Positions 9,829 through 20,800 of a stretch of DNA of 64,000 nucleotides are shown here, piece by piece. The position numbers were made by a program, and so were the translations under genes. The notes beneath the pieces were generated by a model, which was given only the letters and a program-made list of their open reading frames with translations, was not told the origin of the DNA and made no database searches. The DNA is from Boothiomyces macroporosus. Its lineage: Eukaryota > Chytridiomycota > Chytridiomycetes > Rhizophydiales > Terramycetaceae. The stretch's first letter is position 1. Every line of letters begins with the position of its first letter. Location: NCBI GenBank assembly GCA_027604185.1, contig JADGKB010000006.1:124001-188000 (forward strand), read 5' to 3'.

Positions 9829-11194
9829 TTAGCGATATTTATTGAGTTGGTTTTCCTTTGCAAATCTGGCTTGGACATAGTCAACAAACTCTTGGCCGTA
9901 TTTTTCTACAAACTGCGAAGGTTGGAGGGCCATGTGTTTTTGAGCTTCTTGTTTGGTCAAGCAGATGATATTCCCGAATTTTGGGAGTTTGGTAGGGTCC
10001 CATCGGACCATTACCAATCGGTCATTGACTGTTCCGTCAATTGCGCTTTTTCCTCTCCAAGTGTCTTCAAATATGAACCCCAAGTCTTGCGCAGTGAGGT
10101 AAATCTTTACAGTGCTACGTTAGATAGGAAATACTCTTTGCCTTGCAGTTTGCTCTCAAGTGCGTAATGATCCTTGTAGAATCTTTCGTACATTCGCTTG
10201 TTTCCTTTGGCACTTAGTGGCTCTGTTGGAAAATCTGCCAGTTCAGTCAATACATGAGAGCACATTGCATTTCCAAATAGTGCTGGGATTGTACCCAGAA
10301 CTGGCAATATTCTGGATCTGAAAGATGGCAAAGTAGAATACTGGTCTGCTTCTTCAACTTTCGACTCTTCCAAAGGCAATAATTTCACACTTCCTGGTTT
10401 TTCAGTAGAATAGACCACAGGGAATCTAGCATGGCAGTTCTTCATTTTCAAAATGCCTCTAGTTGACCTTGCAAGAGGATCTTCAAATGTTTCACTAATG
10501 TCTGCAACTTGAATTCTGAATTAATTCCAAATACCTAGAAGGATCCGCTTTGGCACCAGCTCCCATTGAAGATATGACTCTAATCTTGTTTTCGATACAG
10601 TACTGAATCAATTCAGCTTTAGTTTCCAAGTGGTCAATACAGTCTTGTTAACATCTAGTTACCTAGAACATAATCTGGATTACTAGCCAACAACTCCTTT
10701 GCCTTTGCCAATTCAAATAATTCTACTTTGGCTTCAATATTACAGTGCGGTACTATTTGCAGCAAGTGGTTTTTCATTGCAATTACTTTGGGGATTCCGA
10801 CATCCTTTCTAGTAGCAACTGCATGACGGTTTAATGAAGATAATGTAACTTGGTCGAAATCAATAAATCTGACGTGCTCTACTCCTGACCTAACTAATAA
10901 ATGTGCGGCATGAGACCCAACACCTCCCAATCCAACAACGATAACAAATGATTTACGCACTTTATCCACACCTTCTTTACCAAGGAATGCGATATTCCTT
11001 GACAACTGTTCATCCATCAATTCCTGGTATTCCTCCTCTTTGTCGAAAAAAGAAAGTTCAGACTTGATATTCCTGATTGTTTTTTGTTTCTGAATACGAT
11101 ATACTAGCGACAAGCCTAAAGCGGTTATAACTGAGCTTGTTATAGCCGTGGTTAGTATTGGCTTGGCATTGAATATCTTTGCTATTTCTTCCAT
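9829..11194 (-). CDS. tRNA threonylcarbamoyladenosine dehydratase (TCD1/TCD2, E1-like)
   Basis: Four exons (11194-10663, 10643-10535, 10515-10135, 10114-9829) with introns of 19, 19 and 20 nt encode 435 residues. The N-terminus has a hydrophobic anchor (residues about 15-32), as in the yeast mitochondrial outer-membrane Tcd proteins. The ThiF/MoeB/E1 fold follows, with the nucleotide motif GLGGVGSH, then NRHA and, after splicing, VLDCIDHLETK, SSMGAGAKADPSR and VLGTIPALFG. These are hallmarks of the TcdA/Tcd family, which cyclises t6A to ct6A at position 37 of ANN-decoding tRNAs. The C-terminal FEDTWRGKS block is also typical. A divergent gene (7TM copy 3) starts 361 bp away. Confidence 0.9.
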
Positions 11195-11554
11195 CCTGAA
11201 AAAAAAATCAAAGGCAGATATTTTGAACGTGAATCACTGATGCATGATCAAGTTTTATTTCCATTGAGCGCGGAATTCCATATCAAATTGAATATTTCCG
11301 ACTTTGCAATTTCTACGACTTTGATCATTAGAAGGCTTAACACTGTCTTTAAACTCTGAGTGTTTATAATCAGTGTTAGCTTGAACCCTAAACGTCAGTA
11401 TCGTCTCACACTCGTTTCTATACCACGCGGAATATTTCAGCATGTCCTAGTGTACCTCATTTGCGAACCTGCCAATTTGATTTTATCTTGGGAATCAATT
11501 CTTTCCTCTCTGGCGAGGAAAGCTTATATGCATGATGACGTTTTCCATTTTCCA
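11195..11554 (+). promoter_or_regulatory. divergent intergenic region with TGACGT box
   Basis: These 360 bp separate the TCD start from the 7TM copy 3 start. TGACGT at 11536-11541 lies 13 nt before the 7TM ATG, matching the position of the same box before its two paralogues. A frame open upstream of 11555 would add about 65 non-homologous residues, so I do not treat it as coding. Confidence 0.45.
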
Positions 11555-12410
11555 ATGAACATCCAACTCCTTTCAGATACCTCATTGATAATTGTCATCA
11601 TTGGTGTATTAGGACTGATAGTATACATCATAGCAACACGGTTAATACAAAAGAGTTATGCAAAGCGGATTACTATTCTCCTGGTATTGGATTTAGTTGG
11701 TCTGGTCCATAGATTGGTAGTGAATCAAATGCCACCACTAGACTTGGGAAACACAAATAATCAGATACATAATATTTTCCTCATTATTGAAGGCCATGCT
11801 GCTGGATATATCATTTCATTGATTAATATCCAAACGCTAAATATATTCAAAGTGCTGGATCCAAGAATCACTAAAACAAAGATATACTGCTTGTACGGAT
11901 ACTATACCATATTGTTTGTACTAGACACCATCTTTCATGCTATTCAAGACTATTCACCAAATTTGCAAATCTACTTTATCGTCTTGATTGCTTTTGAAAT
12001 GATTTGTGTATTCATTTTGGATAATTTTGTTGGAATTCACCTGTCGATAATACTTGCTAGAACGCTTAGGGAACGTAAACTGGAGGAACGAGGCGAATTG
12101 GTGCCTCTTGTCATTGGAAATGTTTTTTGCGTGATTAATAGCTGGTTAGCAACAATCTTCTTTATGCTAGTAGATCAGTCTTCTCTAGATAGTACTCTTA
12201 TTTGACATAGACACGTCTAAAAACTATCTCTACTTTGTGCAAGATTGCTTAGTGTGCGTTCAAACCATTGTTGTAGTATTAATGTTCCTGCGGTACAAGA
12301 AAATCGCATTGTTAAAGAAGCAAGAACCAAATATTCTCAAGAAATGGATTCAAAAATACCGCAAAGTATTTCCCGAGAACCAAAAGATTACAGATATTGA
12401 TACCAATTAA
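11555..12410 (+). CDS. 7TM protein, unassigned family, copy 3 (dispersed)
   Basis: Exons 11555-12191 and 12211-12410 are joined across a 19-nt intron and give 278 residues. The ATG at 11555 is chosen because it aligns with the N-termini of the two tandem paralogues at 1698 and 2796; an in-frame ATG at 11528 is the alternative. It shares NQMPPLD, LINIQTL and LDPRIT and the phase-1 intron before TM7, so the intron predates the duplication. The tail is basic. Its 3' end is 19 bp from the convergent SppA stop. Confidence 0.85.
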
Positions 12411-12429
12411 TCAAATATAACTTTAACCT

Positions 12430-14447
12430 TTATTCCAATTTAATATCATTGCTAAATGAATATTCATGGCTGATTTTAGGATTAAATTCATTCATTGCTT
12501 CAAATGTCATTGTTTGTAATACGCCAGTAAAGAATTGTGCAGTTTCATACTGAACTAGCTTTACAAAGTCATTTGCACTGCTAGAGTTGGATAGTCTTTC
12601 AAGTAGAGTAGGTGCTTTAGGGAATACTTCTGTTTCGATCCAAAGAGGGTGATTTATATCAATTTTTTGGTTTTGTAATGCTTCGTTTGTAGCAGCGAGA
12701 ATAGCAGCGCCTAAGCCTCCCATTTTATCCACCAACTTGTGGTCATTAGCTTGTTTTCCTGACCATACTTGACCCTGAGCAACTGTTTCTACATGATCCA
12801 TCGATAGCTTTCTGCCTTGACTTACTTTCTCCTTGAATGTCTTGTAAAATTCTTGTACTTGTTTTTTAGATCGTTCCCAATAGTTATCCCCAAGATCATT
12901 CATTAGCGATGCGTTTTTAGCTCCTTCAGAAAAGTAGTACTGGTCAAAAGTAATACCAAGCTTTTCAAATATTTCGGGTGGTATGACGGGCCTCATTAAC
13001 GCTACACCAATGGAGCCGGTAATTGTGCCTGGACTGCTGAAAATAGTCTTGGAGGAAACAGAAGAATAAACACCTAAATTAAATAACCATTACCCCCAGA
13101 AGCACACATATTACCATAGCTGGATATAACTGGCTTGTTGTACTTTTTAGAGACGTAATCAACTGTCTCCCAAATAGTATCTGAAGCAATAACATCACCA
13201 CCACCAGAATCGATACGTAGTACGATCCCGCCTACTTCTTCATCTTCAGCAGCTTTTATTAATGCCTTTGAAACAGTAGTAGATCCAAAAGCACCGTCAC
13301 CCCTATTGATTGTACCAATCATGTTAACCACTCCAATTTTTAGCTTTCTTTCGTATCTCTTTGAATCTTTGATTGCTTCAGTGTTCTTGGCATTGTAGTA
13401 GCGTACGAGAGAAATAGCGGGATGGCCATCGATTAAGGAATCTTTAAACAAAGGGGTAAGCTCCCTCTTGTAGGCAATTTTATCAACCAGGTTGTACTTT
13501 ACGCATTCAGAAGCAACCAAAGGAGAAATATCCATCAACGACTCCAGTGTTGCCTAAAGTTACAACTAAATTACCTTTTCATCACCTTTGCCAAATTTAA
13601 TCCTTCTTGAATTCCCAATTGTTTCTTTAAACTGGTCATTCAAGTTACTTAATAGGTTGTTCATGTTCTCTTTTTGCTTTTCTGGAAGCGTGGTCTCAGT
13701 ATAAGACGAGATAACCGACTTGTAATCGCCAATTGCGAATGCTCGAATTTTCAATCCTACTTTTTCAATTAAATTTTTAAAAAACTACAGTCAGCTAATG
13801 CTTACCGTTCTTGATGAAGCAAATCCGTTTAATGGAATGTTTCCAGTAGGCTCCATTCGTATTTCATCAAACACAGTCGCGAGATAGTAATCCATTTGGC
13901 TTTCAAACGTGTCTGTGAATGCAACCGTTTTAAAAACTCCTTTCCCCATTCTCTTTTCTTTTGCTTTTTTCAACATGTCAATTGATGTACGCAATTCTTG
14001 CAGTTGGGCGAATCCTAACCCAGAGGTTGTACCAGTACGGCTGAAATCCACGTATAATCCTTTAATTCTATCATCATGCTGAATCCATGTAAGCAGCTTG
14101 ATCAAATTAAGAAATGTGATTGAGGGTTTGTGAGGAGCAGTAGATACCAGTGTACTAAGACCTGAATTCGTCTTTGGGGCTTCTGTGACCGCGATATGGT
14201 TATATTTCCAATATACGACGGAATTGTCTTCGATATATAGCATTTCTAGTCGTTTTTGATATACCCTGGCAACACCAGATAATACCACCAAGCCAGAGCC
14301 AGCTAAAAATGTGTACCTCGCTAAGGTACCCGCCTTCTTTGTATAATTCCATCCTGACTGAAATCTCTGCTTCCACTGTGACTGAGTTGAATTGAGCCTT
14401 TTGGGCAAGTGCAAGATTTTGAATTTTTTCATAAACAATTTTTCCAT
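12430..14447 (-). CDS. SppA-type serine protease (signal peptide peptidase A / protease IV)
   Basis: Four exons (14447-13806, 13784-13575, 13553-13094, 13073-12430) with introns of 21, 21 and 20 nt encode 651 residues, close to the 618 of E. coli SppA. A basic, Ser/Gln-rich N-terminus and a hydrophobic segment near residues 40-60 suggest an organellar membrane anchor. The N-terminal half contains GDYKS with the catalytic lysine. The C-terminal half has MCASGG with the catalytic serine, completed only by splicing into CASGGVYSS, followed by SPGTITGSIGV. SppA proteins degrade residual membrane peptides in bacteria and chloroplasts; in fungi they are uncommon, and mitochondrial location is my inference. 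It shares a 128-bp divergent promoter with kinesin. Confidence 0.9.
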
Positions 14448-14575
14448 TGGATTCTACTATTAATAGCGAGTCTCATATTCCATTCATTAATCCTTTTAAT
14501 GTATTTGAAACCGTCGTTGCGGTTCAGGCTTTTACTTCAAGCCACCTTAAATTTGCTTTTGTCTTTTTTAAACAA

Positions 14576-17453
14576 ATGGGTAGGACGAAAGCTAATTCCA
14601 GATACAAATATTAGAGTCGTCTGTAGATTCAGACCTCAAAATAAGCGTGAAATTGCTGAAGGAGGTGTGCATATTGTTGAATTCGACGATGAAATGACCG
14701 CAGTCAAATGCGACGTATTTTTGATTAATCGTAGAGCAAGGAAGCTGTTGGAAATTTCAATTTCGACAAGGTGTTTGATTGGAACAATAACCAATTGGAC
14801 GTATTCACATACTGCGCAGAATCAATTGTCAACGACATTATGGATGGGTACAACGGGACCATTTTTGCTTATGGCCAAACAGGCTCTGGTAAGACCCACA
14901 CTATGATGGGTGATATGGAAAGCAAAGACTTGAAAGGTTTAACTCCACGTATTGTAGAGAAGATATTCAAAACCATTGTGGACTCTTCCAGTGATTTGGA
15001 ATTCACTGTAAAGGTATCTTATATGGAAATATACATGGAGAAAATCAAGGATTTACTGAATCCTGCCAACGACAATTTGCCGGTTCATGAAGATAAATCA
15101 AAGGGTGTATATGTTAAGGGTCTACTGGAAATCTTTGTAGGCAGTGTCGACGATGTATATGAAGCTATGCGTAGGGGTCAAACAGCCCGAGTAGTTGCCA
15201 ACACGAACATGAATGCTGAGAGTTCACGTTCTCACTCTATATTTGTTTTGCAAATTACTCAAAAGAATCTTCAAACCGGCTCTGTCAAGACTGGAAAACT
15301 GTCTTTGGTTGACTTGGCAGGTTCCGAAAAGGTAGGAAAGACTGGAGCCACTGGGCAAACTTTGGAAGAGGCAAAGAAAATCAACAAATCGCTCTCTGCA
15401 TTAGGAATGGTTATTAACGCTTTAACCGACGGAAAGGTAACCCTTGTAATTTACATAGTCTTCTCATGTACCATATCGTGATTCAAAATTGACGAGGATT
15501 TTGCAAGAATCATTAGGTGGTAACTCTAGAACAACATTAATTATCAATTGTTCTCCTTCATCATTTAATGAATCTGAAACTGTTGGTACTTTGCGATTTG
15601 GTATGCGTGCAAAGTCCATCAAGAACAAGGCCAAGATTAACACCGAATTGAGTCCTGCAGAATTAAAGAACTTGTTGAAAAAGACAAAAGCGGAAATTGT
15701 GGTGTTACAAAATCAATTGGGAAGCTTGGTGGAAGAGCTCAATGTTTGGAGATCTGGCTCTTCAGTTCCATCTTCTGATTGGGTTACGATCGACGATTCC
15801 ATTCTTGCTTCCAGCACCACAATCGCACCTGCTTTACTAGACATTGCCAGAACAAGCACTCCAGTTGTTGCTTCAGAAATTCCGTCTGATGAAAAAGAAG
15901 AATTCCTGAAACGAGAGAATGAATTGGAAGACCAGATTGCTGAAAAAGAAAAGGAATTAAAGGCTCAATTATCACTAGTTGAATCATTAACTGAAGAATT
16001 AAACTTTTTGAAGCAAAGAGATGGAGAACTATCCCAAGCAAACAAGCTTCTTACCACCGAAATCAATGAAACAAAGTTGATGCTGGAAAAAGTAATGTTT
16101 GAAAATAAGGAAGTCAACATTACTCTCGATAATTTGAAGGAAAACAACATTGATCTTGAATCCCAAATCGATAACTTGAAGGTTTGTGAATTTAATTTTT
16201 AGAAGCAAATTGAAGAGATTCAGTCCAAACCGCAAGAACACGCTGAAGATATTGTAGAAAAAGAAAAGAAAAAGCAAGAAAAGATGGCGCAGATGATGGC
16301 AGAGTTTGATCCTACTACTGTAATGGATGAAAAGGAAAAAGACTTGCGTCAGACTATGGCCAAGTTGTCTCACATGAAAGAGCACTCCGAACCACCATCT
16401 GACCCAGAAACCATTGCTGCTCAGCATTATGAACTCATTGAGGCTAAAGCCATCATTGCCACACACGAAGCAACTATAGACGAATTGAATTTCAAATTCA
16501 AAGAAGCCCAAATAGACTTGAACGCATTTAAATCACGAAAAGAAGAATTGGAAAACAAGTTGGCTGAATTGGAAAGCGAATATGAGCAGCTATTGGAAAA
16601 GACCATTCAAGATGAAGAACAAGTTGCTGGAGGAGAATTCACAAATGTCATTCATGATCTTAAAGCCAAACTGGAAGTACAATATAATGCAAAGCGAGAT
16701 TTACAGGAAGCTGAATATGAAGCACTTCAAAGAGAACTATTTAAAAAGGAAGAGGAAATTGAACGTATGAAGAAAACCATTGCTGAACAAGTATCAAAGA
16801 ATGAACAATTACAGTCAGCATTTGATTCCATGAAAGGCATTTCCTCTGGAAGTGAATCTGATAAGGAAATTGAAAAGATGAGAAAGACAATGGCAACCCA
16901 ATTAGTCGAATTTGATGGAATGAAAAAGAGATTAATGAAAGATTTGGAAAACAGATGTGAAAAAGTAGTGGAACTTGAAATTTCTTTGGATGAAACCCGT
17001 GAACAATACAACAACATCCTAAAGAATTCAAATTCCAAAACTCAACAGCAGAAAATGGCATTTTTGGAAAGAAATTTGGAACAGCTTACGATTGTTCAAA
17101 AGCAGTTGGTAGAACAGAATGCAACCTTGAAAAAAGAAGTTGCCGTTAGTGAAAGAAAGCTTGCTACCAGAAATGAACGTATCCTCAACTTGGAAGCGCT
17201 CTTGAGCGATTCTCAACGAAAAATGAGCGAACAATATCAAGAGTACTTTTTGGTTAACCATAGCTATGAAGAAAAGCTTGCTGTGTTGAGAAACAAGTTA
17301 AAGGAATCTCAAGCGCAACAGCAAATCACTCCATGGATTCAAAGTAGCAAAATTGCCAAACCACTCCGAGGCGGTGTAGCTGGTCTTGCAACAGAAACAG
17401 TTGAAGATGATGACGACATTAATCCATTTGAATATCGTAATTCTTTAAACTAA
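14576..17453 (+). CDS. kinesin-1 heavy chain
   Basis: Five exons (14576-14579, 14602-14714, 14735-15436, 15459-16181, 16203-17453) encode 930 residues; introns are 22, 20, 22 and 21 nt. The first exon is only four coding bases (ATGG). It is required to give the canonical start MDTNIRVVCRFRPQN. The motor domain has GQTGSGKTHTMMG (P-loop about 86-93), SSRSHS and VDLAGSE, then the neck and a long coiled coil to about residue 890. The tail carries the autoinhibitory/IAK motif KIAKPLRGG, diagnostic of fungal kinesin-1. It transports organelles and vesicles to microtubule plus ends. Confidence 0.96.
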
Positions 17454-17503
17454 TCTAGAAACTCCACAGAAATCATTAAATGCTAAACGCTCTTCATGGT
17501 ATG

Positions 17504-17701
17504 TCAGTTTATTGAAAAAATAAAAAGTCTTCCATTGAACATGTCCAGTTGGCTGGTGTTGCTGCTGCCGATTGCACTGAAGTAGTATTTTTTGGTCTTG
17601 TGGGATATTTCAGTGAGGAGTTTTTGCATGAGTGCTATGTGGATCGAGTCCATTGCACAATCAAGTCGGATTTGTTTGGGTTGATACCTCAACGTTGACA
17701 T
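17504..17701 (-). CDS. small hypothetical protein (65 residues)
   Basis: A 65-codon frame starting at ATG 17701 lies in the 378-bp gap between kinesin and the helicase. The protein is mildly basic with a predicted helix in its first half; I recognise no family. Minus-strand AATAAA (17508-17513) lies directly before the stop codon, a layout seen for several confirmed genes here, which mildly supports it being real. It has no intron with the usual features. Confidence 0.4.
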   Translation of the reverse strand: MSTLRYQPKQIRLDCAMDSIHIALMQKLLTEISHKTKKYYFSAIGSSNTSQLDMFNGRLFIFSIN

Positions 17702-17831
17702 CTTTTGGCCATTTGCTCACAAGAAATGATCATGAGAATACCATATGTTAATTCTATTGGTGGCTTAAAGCTGTGGTGGCTTAGAAATTGCTGATTTGGT
17801 AAACATTAGTATTGTCCTTTCCACCAAATAA

Positions 17832-20800
17832 ATGGAACGATTCTCAAAATGGATCGTGCCATCTGTAGCAAATTTGAATGATCCTGATACTATTCAATAT
17901 CCAATATTTGTCGAATTTGACGCATTGTTCCTGCGTGCACTACATATGTCACATGGAAAGGATGATTGTCCTCCAGCACCAATTACAGTCTTTGCTGTGT
18001 TTGAAAGACTGCTGGAACTTCTACTGTCCAGTAGTAGTGATGTGTGGTTACTACATACCGAAGGAGTGTTTCAAGCGCAATGGAAGAATATGAGTGCTAC
18101 CACTCAGCTACTTCGCAAAATTCTGCTGGATATTGTCTACCAACACCATAAAGGTGTAAAGGTTCACTGTATTTCATCATTGGAACAATTGGGAGGTTTA
18201 GTTTTGGAACAGACACCCCAAATCTACATTACTCAAGACTTCACTGATTTTCAAGAAACTACAAGTTTTCTGTTAAAGAATATTGAAAACTTTCGAGACC
18301 GGTTCTTCTATTTGGAATGCTGTTATCTAATAAGGGGAATTGCTATTTTGACTACCAATGATCTGGACATTAGGAGTGATTTAAAATTCCCAATAATCGA
18401 GCTGCTTCCAAAAATGGGGAAAAATGTAGTTATTTTCGTCAATCAGAAAAGGAAGCTTTACTGGAACCCAGTAACTGAACTAACCGGAAATATTAGACTT
18501 TCTCTTTCAAATGTTCTTGAACAGTGTTACAGCCAAATTGGTGATGCTGATGTAGCAGAATTTGGGGATGAGAATACACCGGAAAATCTGTCGAATATAG
18601 TAGAAGTATGGTCGATACATCGAACGGTTCTTGAAAGGATATCATTTGAAGATCGGCAATTTGTTCTTTCAGTAAACTATCCGAAATCAACACAAACCAT
18701 CATCGAAACCATATCTTTGCGCATACTCACAATTCTGGATAATTCGTTATTTATTTCAGCAGAATTTATTGACTTGTATGATCCAAAGATTCTCTACATA
18801 GTTGCAAACCATATGGATGAAGTCAAAAAAGCAATAGAAATTCCCCAGCTTTTGTCAGAAAACTTAAACTCAATCCGCGAAGCAGGGAGTATGGAAAAGT
18901 CAAGCTCGTCTTTTTTGAAAAAATTGGCTGAACATGATGTATTTCTGACGAGTAATGAATTTGTTTCAACCAGAACCCCAGATACATTCCCAAACTTCTT
19001 TTGCAAAAACATTTCTGAACAACATTGGCACAACAGTAGATTGTTAGACGATGATTACAGATTACAGGCAAAAAATCATCGCCAATTGCGTTCTTTACAA
19101 AAAGAAGCCACTTATAACCAAAGGTTTGGTGAGTCGTTTAAAACAGCTTCCAAGTTCGACAAACGTCTAACCATAACTCTCAATTCATGCGAACAGGAGA
19201 CAGCGGCCTCCAAGAAAAAGAAAGGTAAAAAGGAATCATCTTCGGCTAAAGTGAAACAATTAGCTTTGGAACTTGCGAAAGAAAAGGAAAAGGAAAAGTC
19301 CATAAAAGAACTCAATCGAATAGTCAAGATTGCAGATTCTAAAAATTCGCTAAAAGAAACAGTGATATATTTAGAAGATGAAATATCAAAGATTGTAACG
19401 GACAGTGATCTGGAATTATTTTTGTATTTTGCTCTTTGCAAAAGATCAAGTCAACTAGTTGAGAAAGAACAATCTTTGGATTCAAAGGTGCGGCTGTTTA
19501 CAACTGCTAGGGATTTGTGGAGATTCCACCAGTTCCGATTAGATCCTAAAGAAAAGGACACTGTCATGGCTTACTTTCTTCAACTAAACATGCATGGGTT
19601 GGTGGAAAGGTTATCAAATGAAAATGCTAAACCAACAAATGATGATCAGAGCGTTGACTTTCAATTGGAGTACTGTGGTCACTTGTTACCTCGAAAAACG
19701 TATTCTGTTCATGACGACCGTGTTTCAAAGTTCTTTGTTCCGGATAGATGGCAAGTTGGGATGCTTGATGCCGTAGACGAACGTAAGAGTATATTGGTTT
19801 CTGCCCCTACATCTTCAGGCAAAACCTTTGTGAGCTACTATTGCATATCGAAAATTCTCGATTCGAAAAAGAAAATAGTTTTTGTAGTCCCAACAAAAGC
19901 ACTGGTGAATCAAATAAGAGCGGATATTTACAACCGATATGGACGCATTTATGCAGTATTCACACGAGATGAACGTAATGACAATTGTATGACTGCACAG
20001 GTTTTAATTACCGTTCCGCAAGTTCTTGAAACGCTTCTTCTTAGTCCAGAGGGTAGAAAATGGGCAGAATCATTGCACTATGGAATACTGGATGAAATCC
20101 ATTCGATTGATGACAAGGAGAGTGGTTCATGCTGGGAAAGGATATTGGCTTTGATTCCATGCCCTGTAATCTGTCTCAGTGCAACGATAGGTAATTTTCC
20201 CCTCTTCTCTGAATGGCTAAACAAAGTACAAGTAGAAAAAGGATACAAGTTACACATTGTCCTCAAATCGGATCGATGGAATGACTTGGTAATTTCTCAA
20301 TATACTGGAACGCAAAATACTGCTTACAATCCCTCTTCCGAATTCTGGCAGTTGGATAAATTAAACAAATCAAGTGTGAATATGACCAACTTTTCACATT
20401 TTCACCCTATGAGTCTTTTTACTACTCCCAATGGATGGATGCTTTTTAAGACCCAAAATTCATTGCAACATATTCAACTAACTCCCAAACAATCAAATGA
20501 GCTTTTCGCAACACTTAAACGACTTAGAAAAGAGTTCAATCTCAATATTGACAGTATTGATCCGAAACACTTTTTCAAGGAGACCCCTTTTCTGGATAGA
20601 AATCAAGTGCATGATTGGTCCTCCAAATTGAAACAGTATTTGTGTGGCGAGCTCAACCCCGTTCAGATAAAACGTGTGTTTAGTGAATTACCTAGCGGTC
20701 ATGTACCTGTGATCAGAGGCGAAATGGACAGGTTTTTCAATCTCCTAGTGGAGCTAGATTGCTCTGATAGACTTCCTGCTATCGCTTTTGTGCTTAACAA

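Noticed and set aside
9847..10167. A plus-strand frame of 106 codons
   Set aside because: It lies opposite the TCD gene, whose exons here are supported by family motifs.
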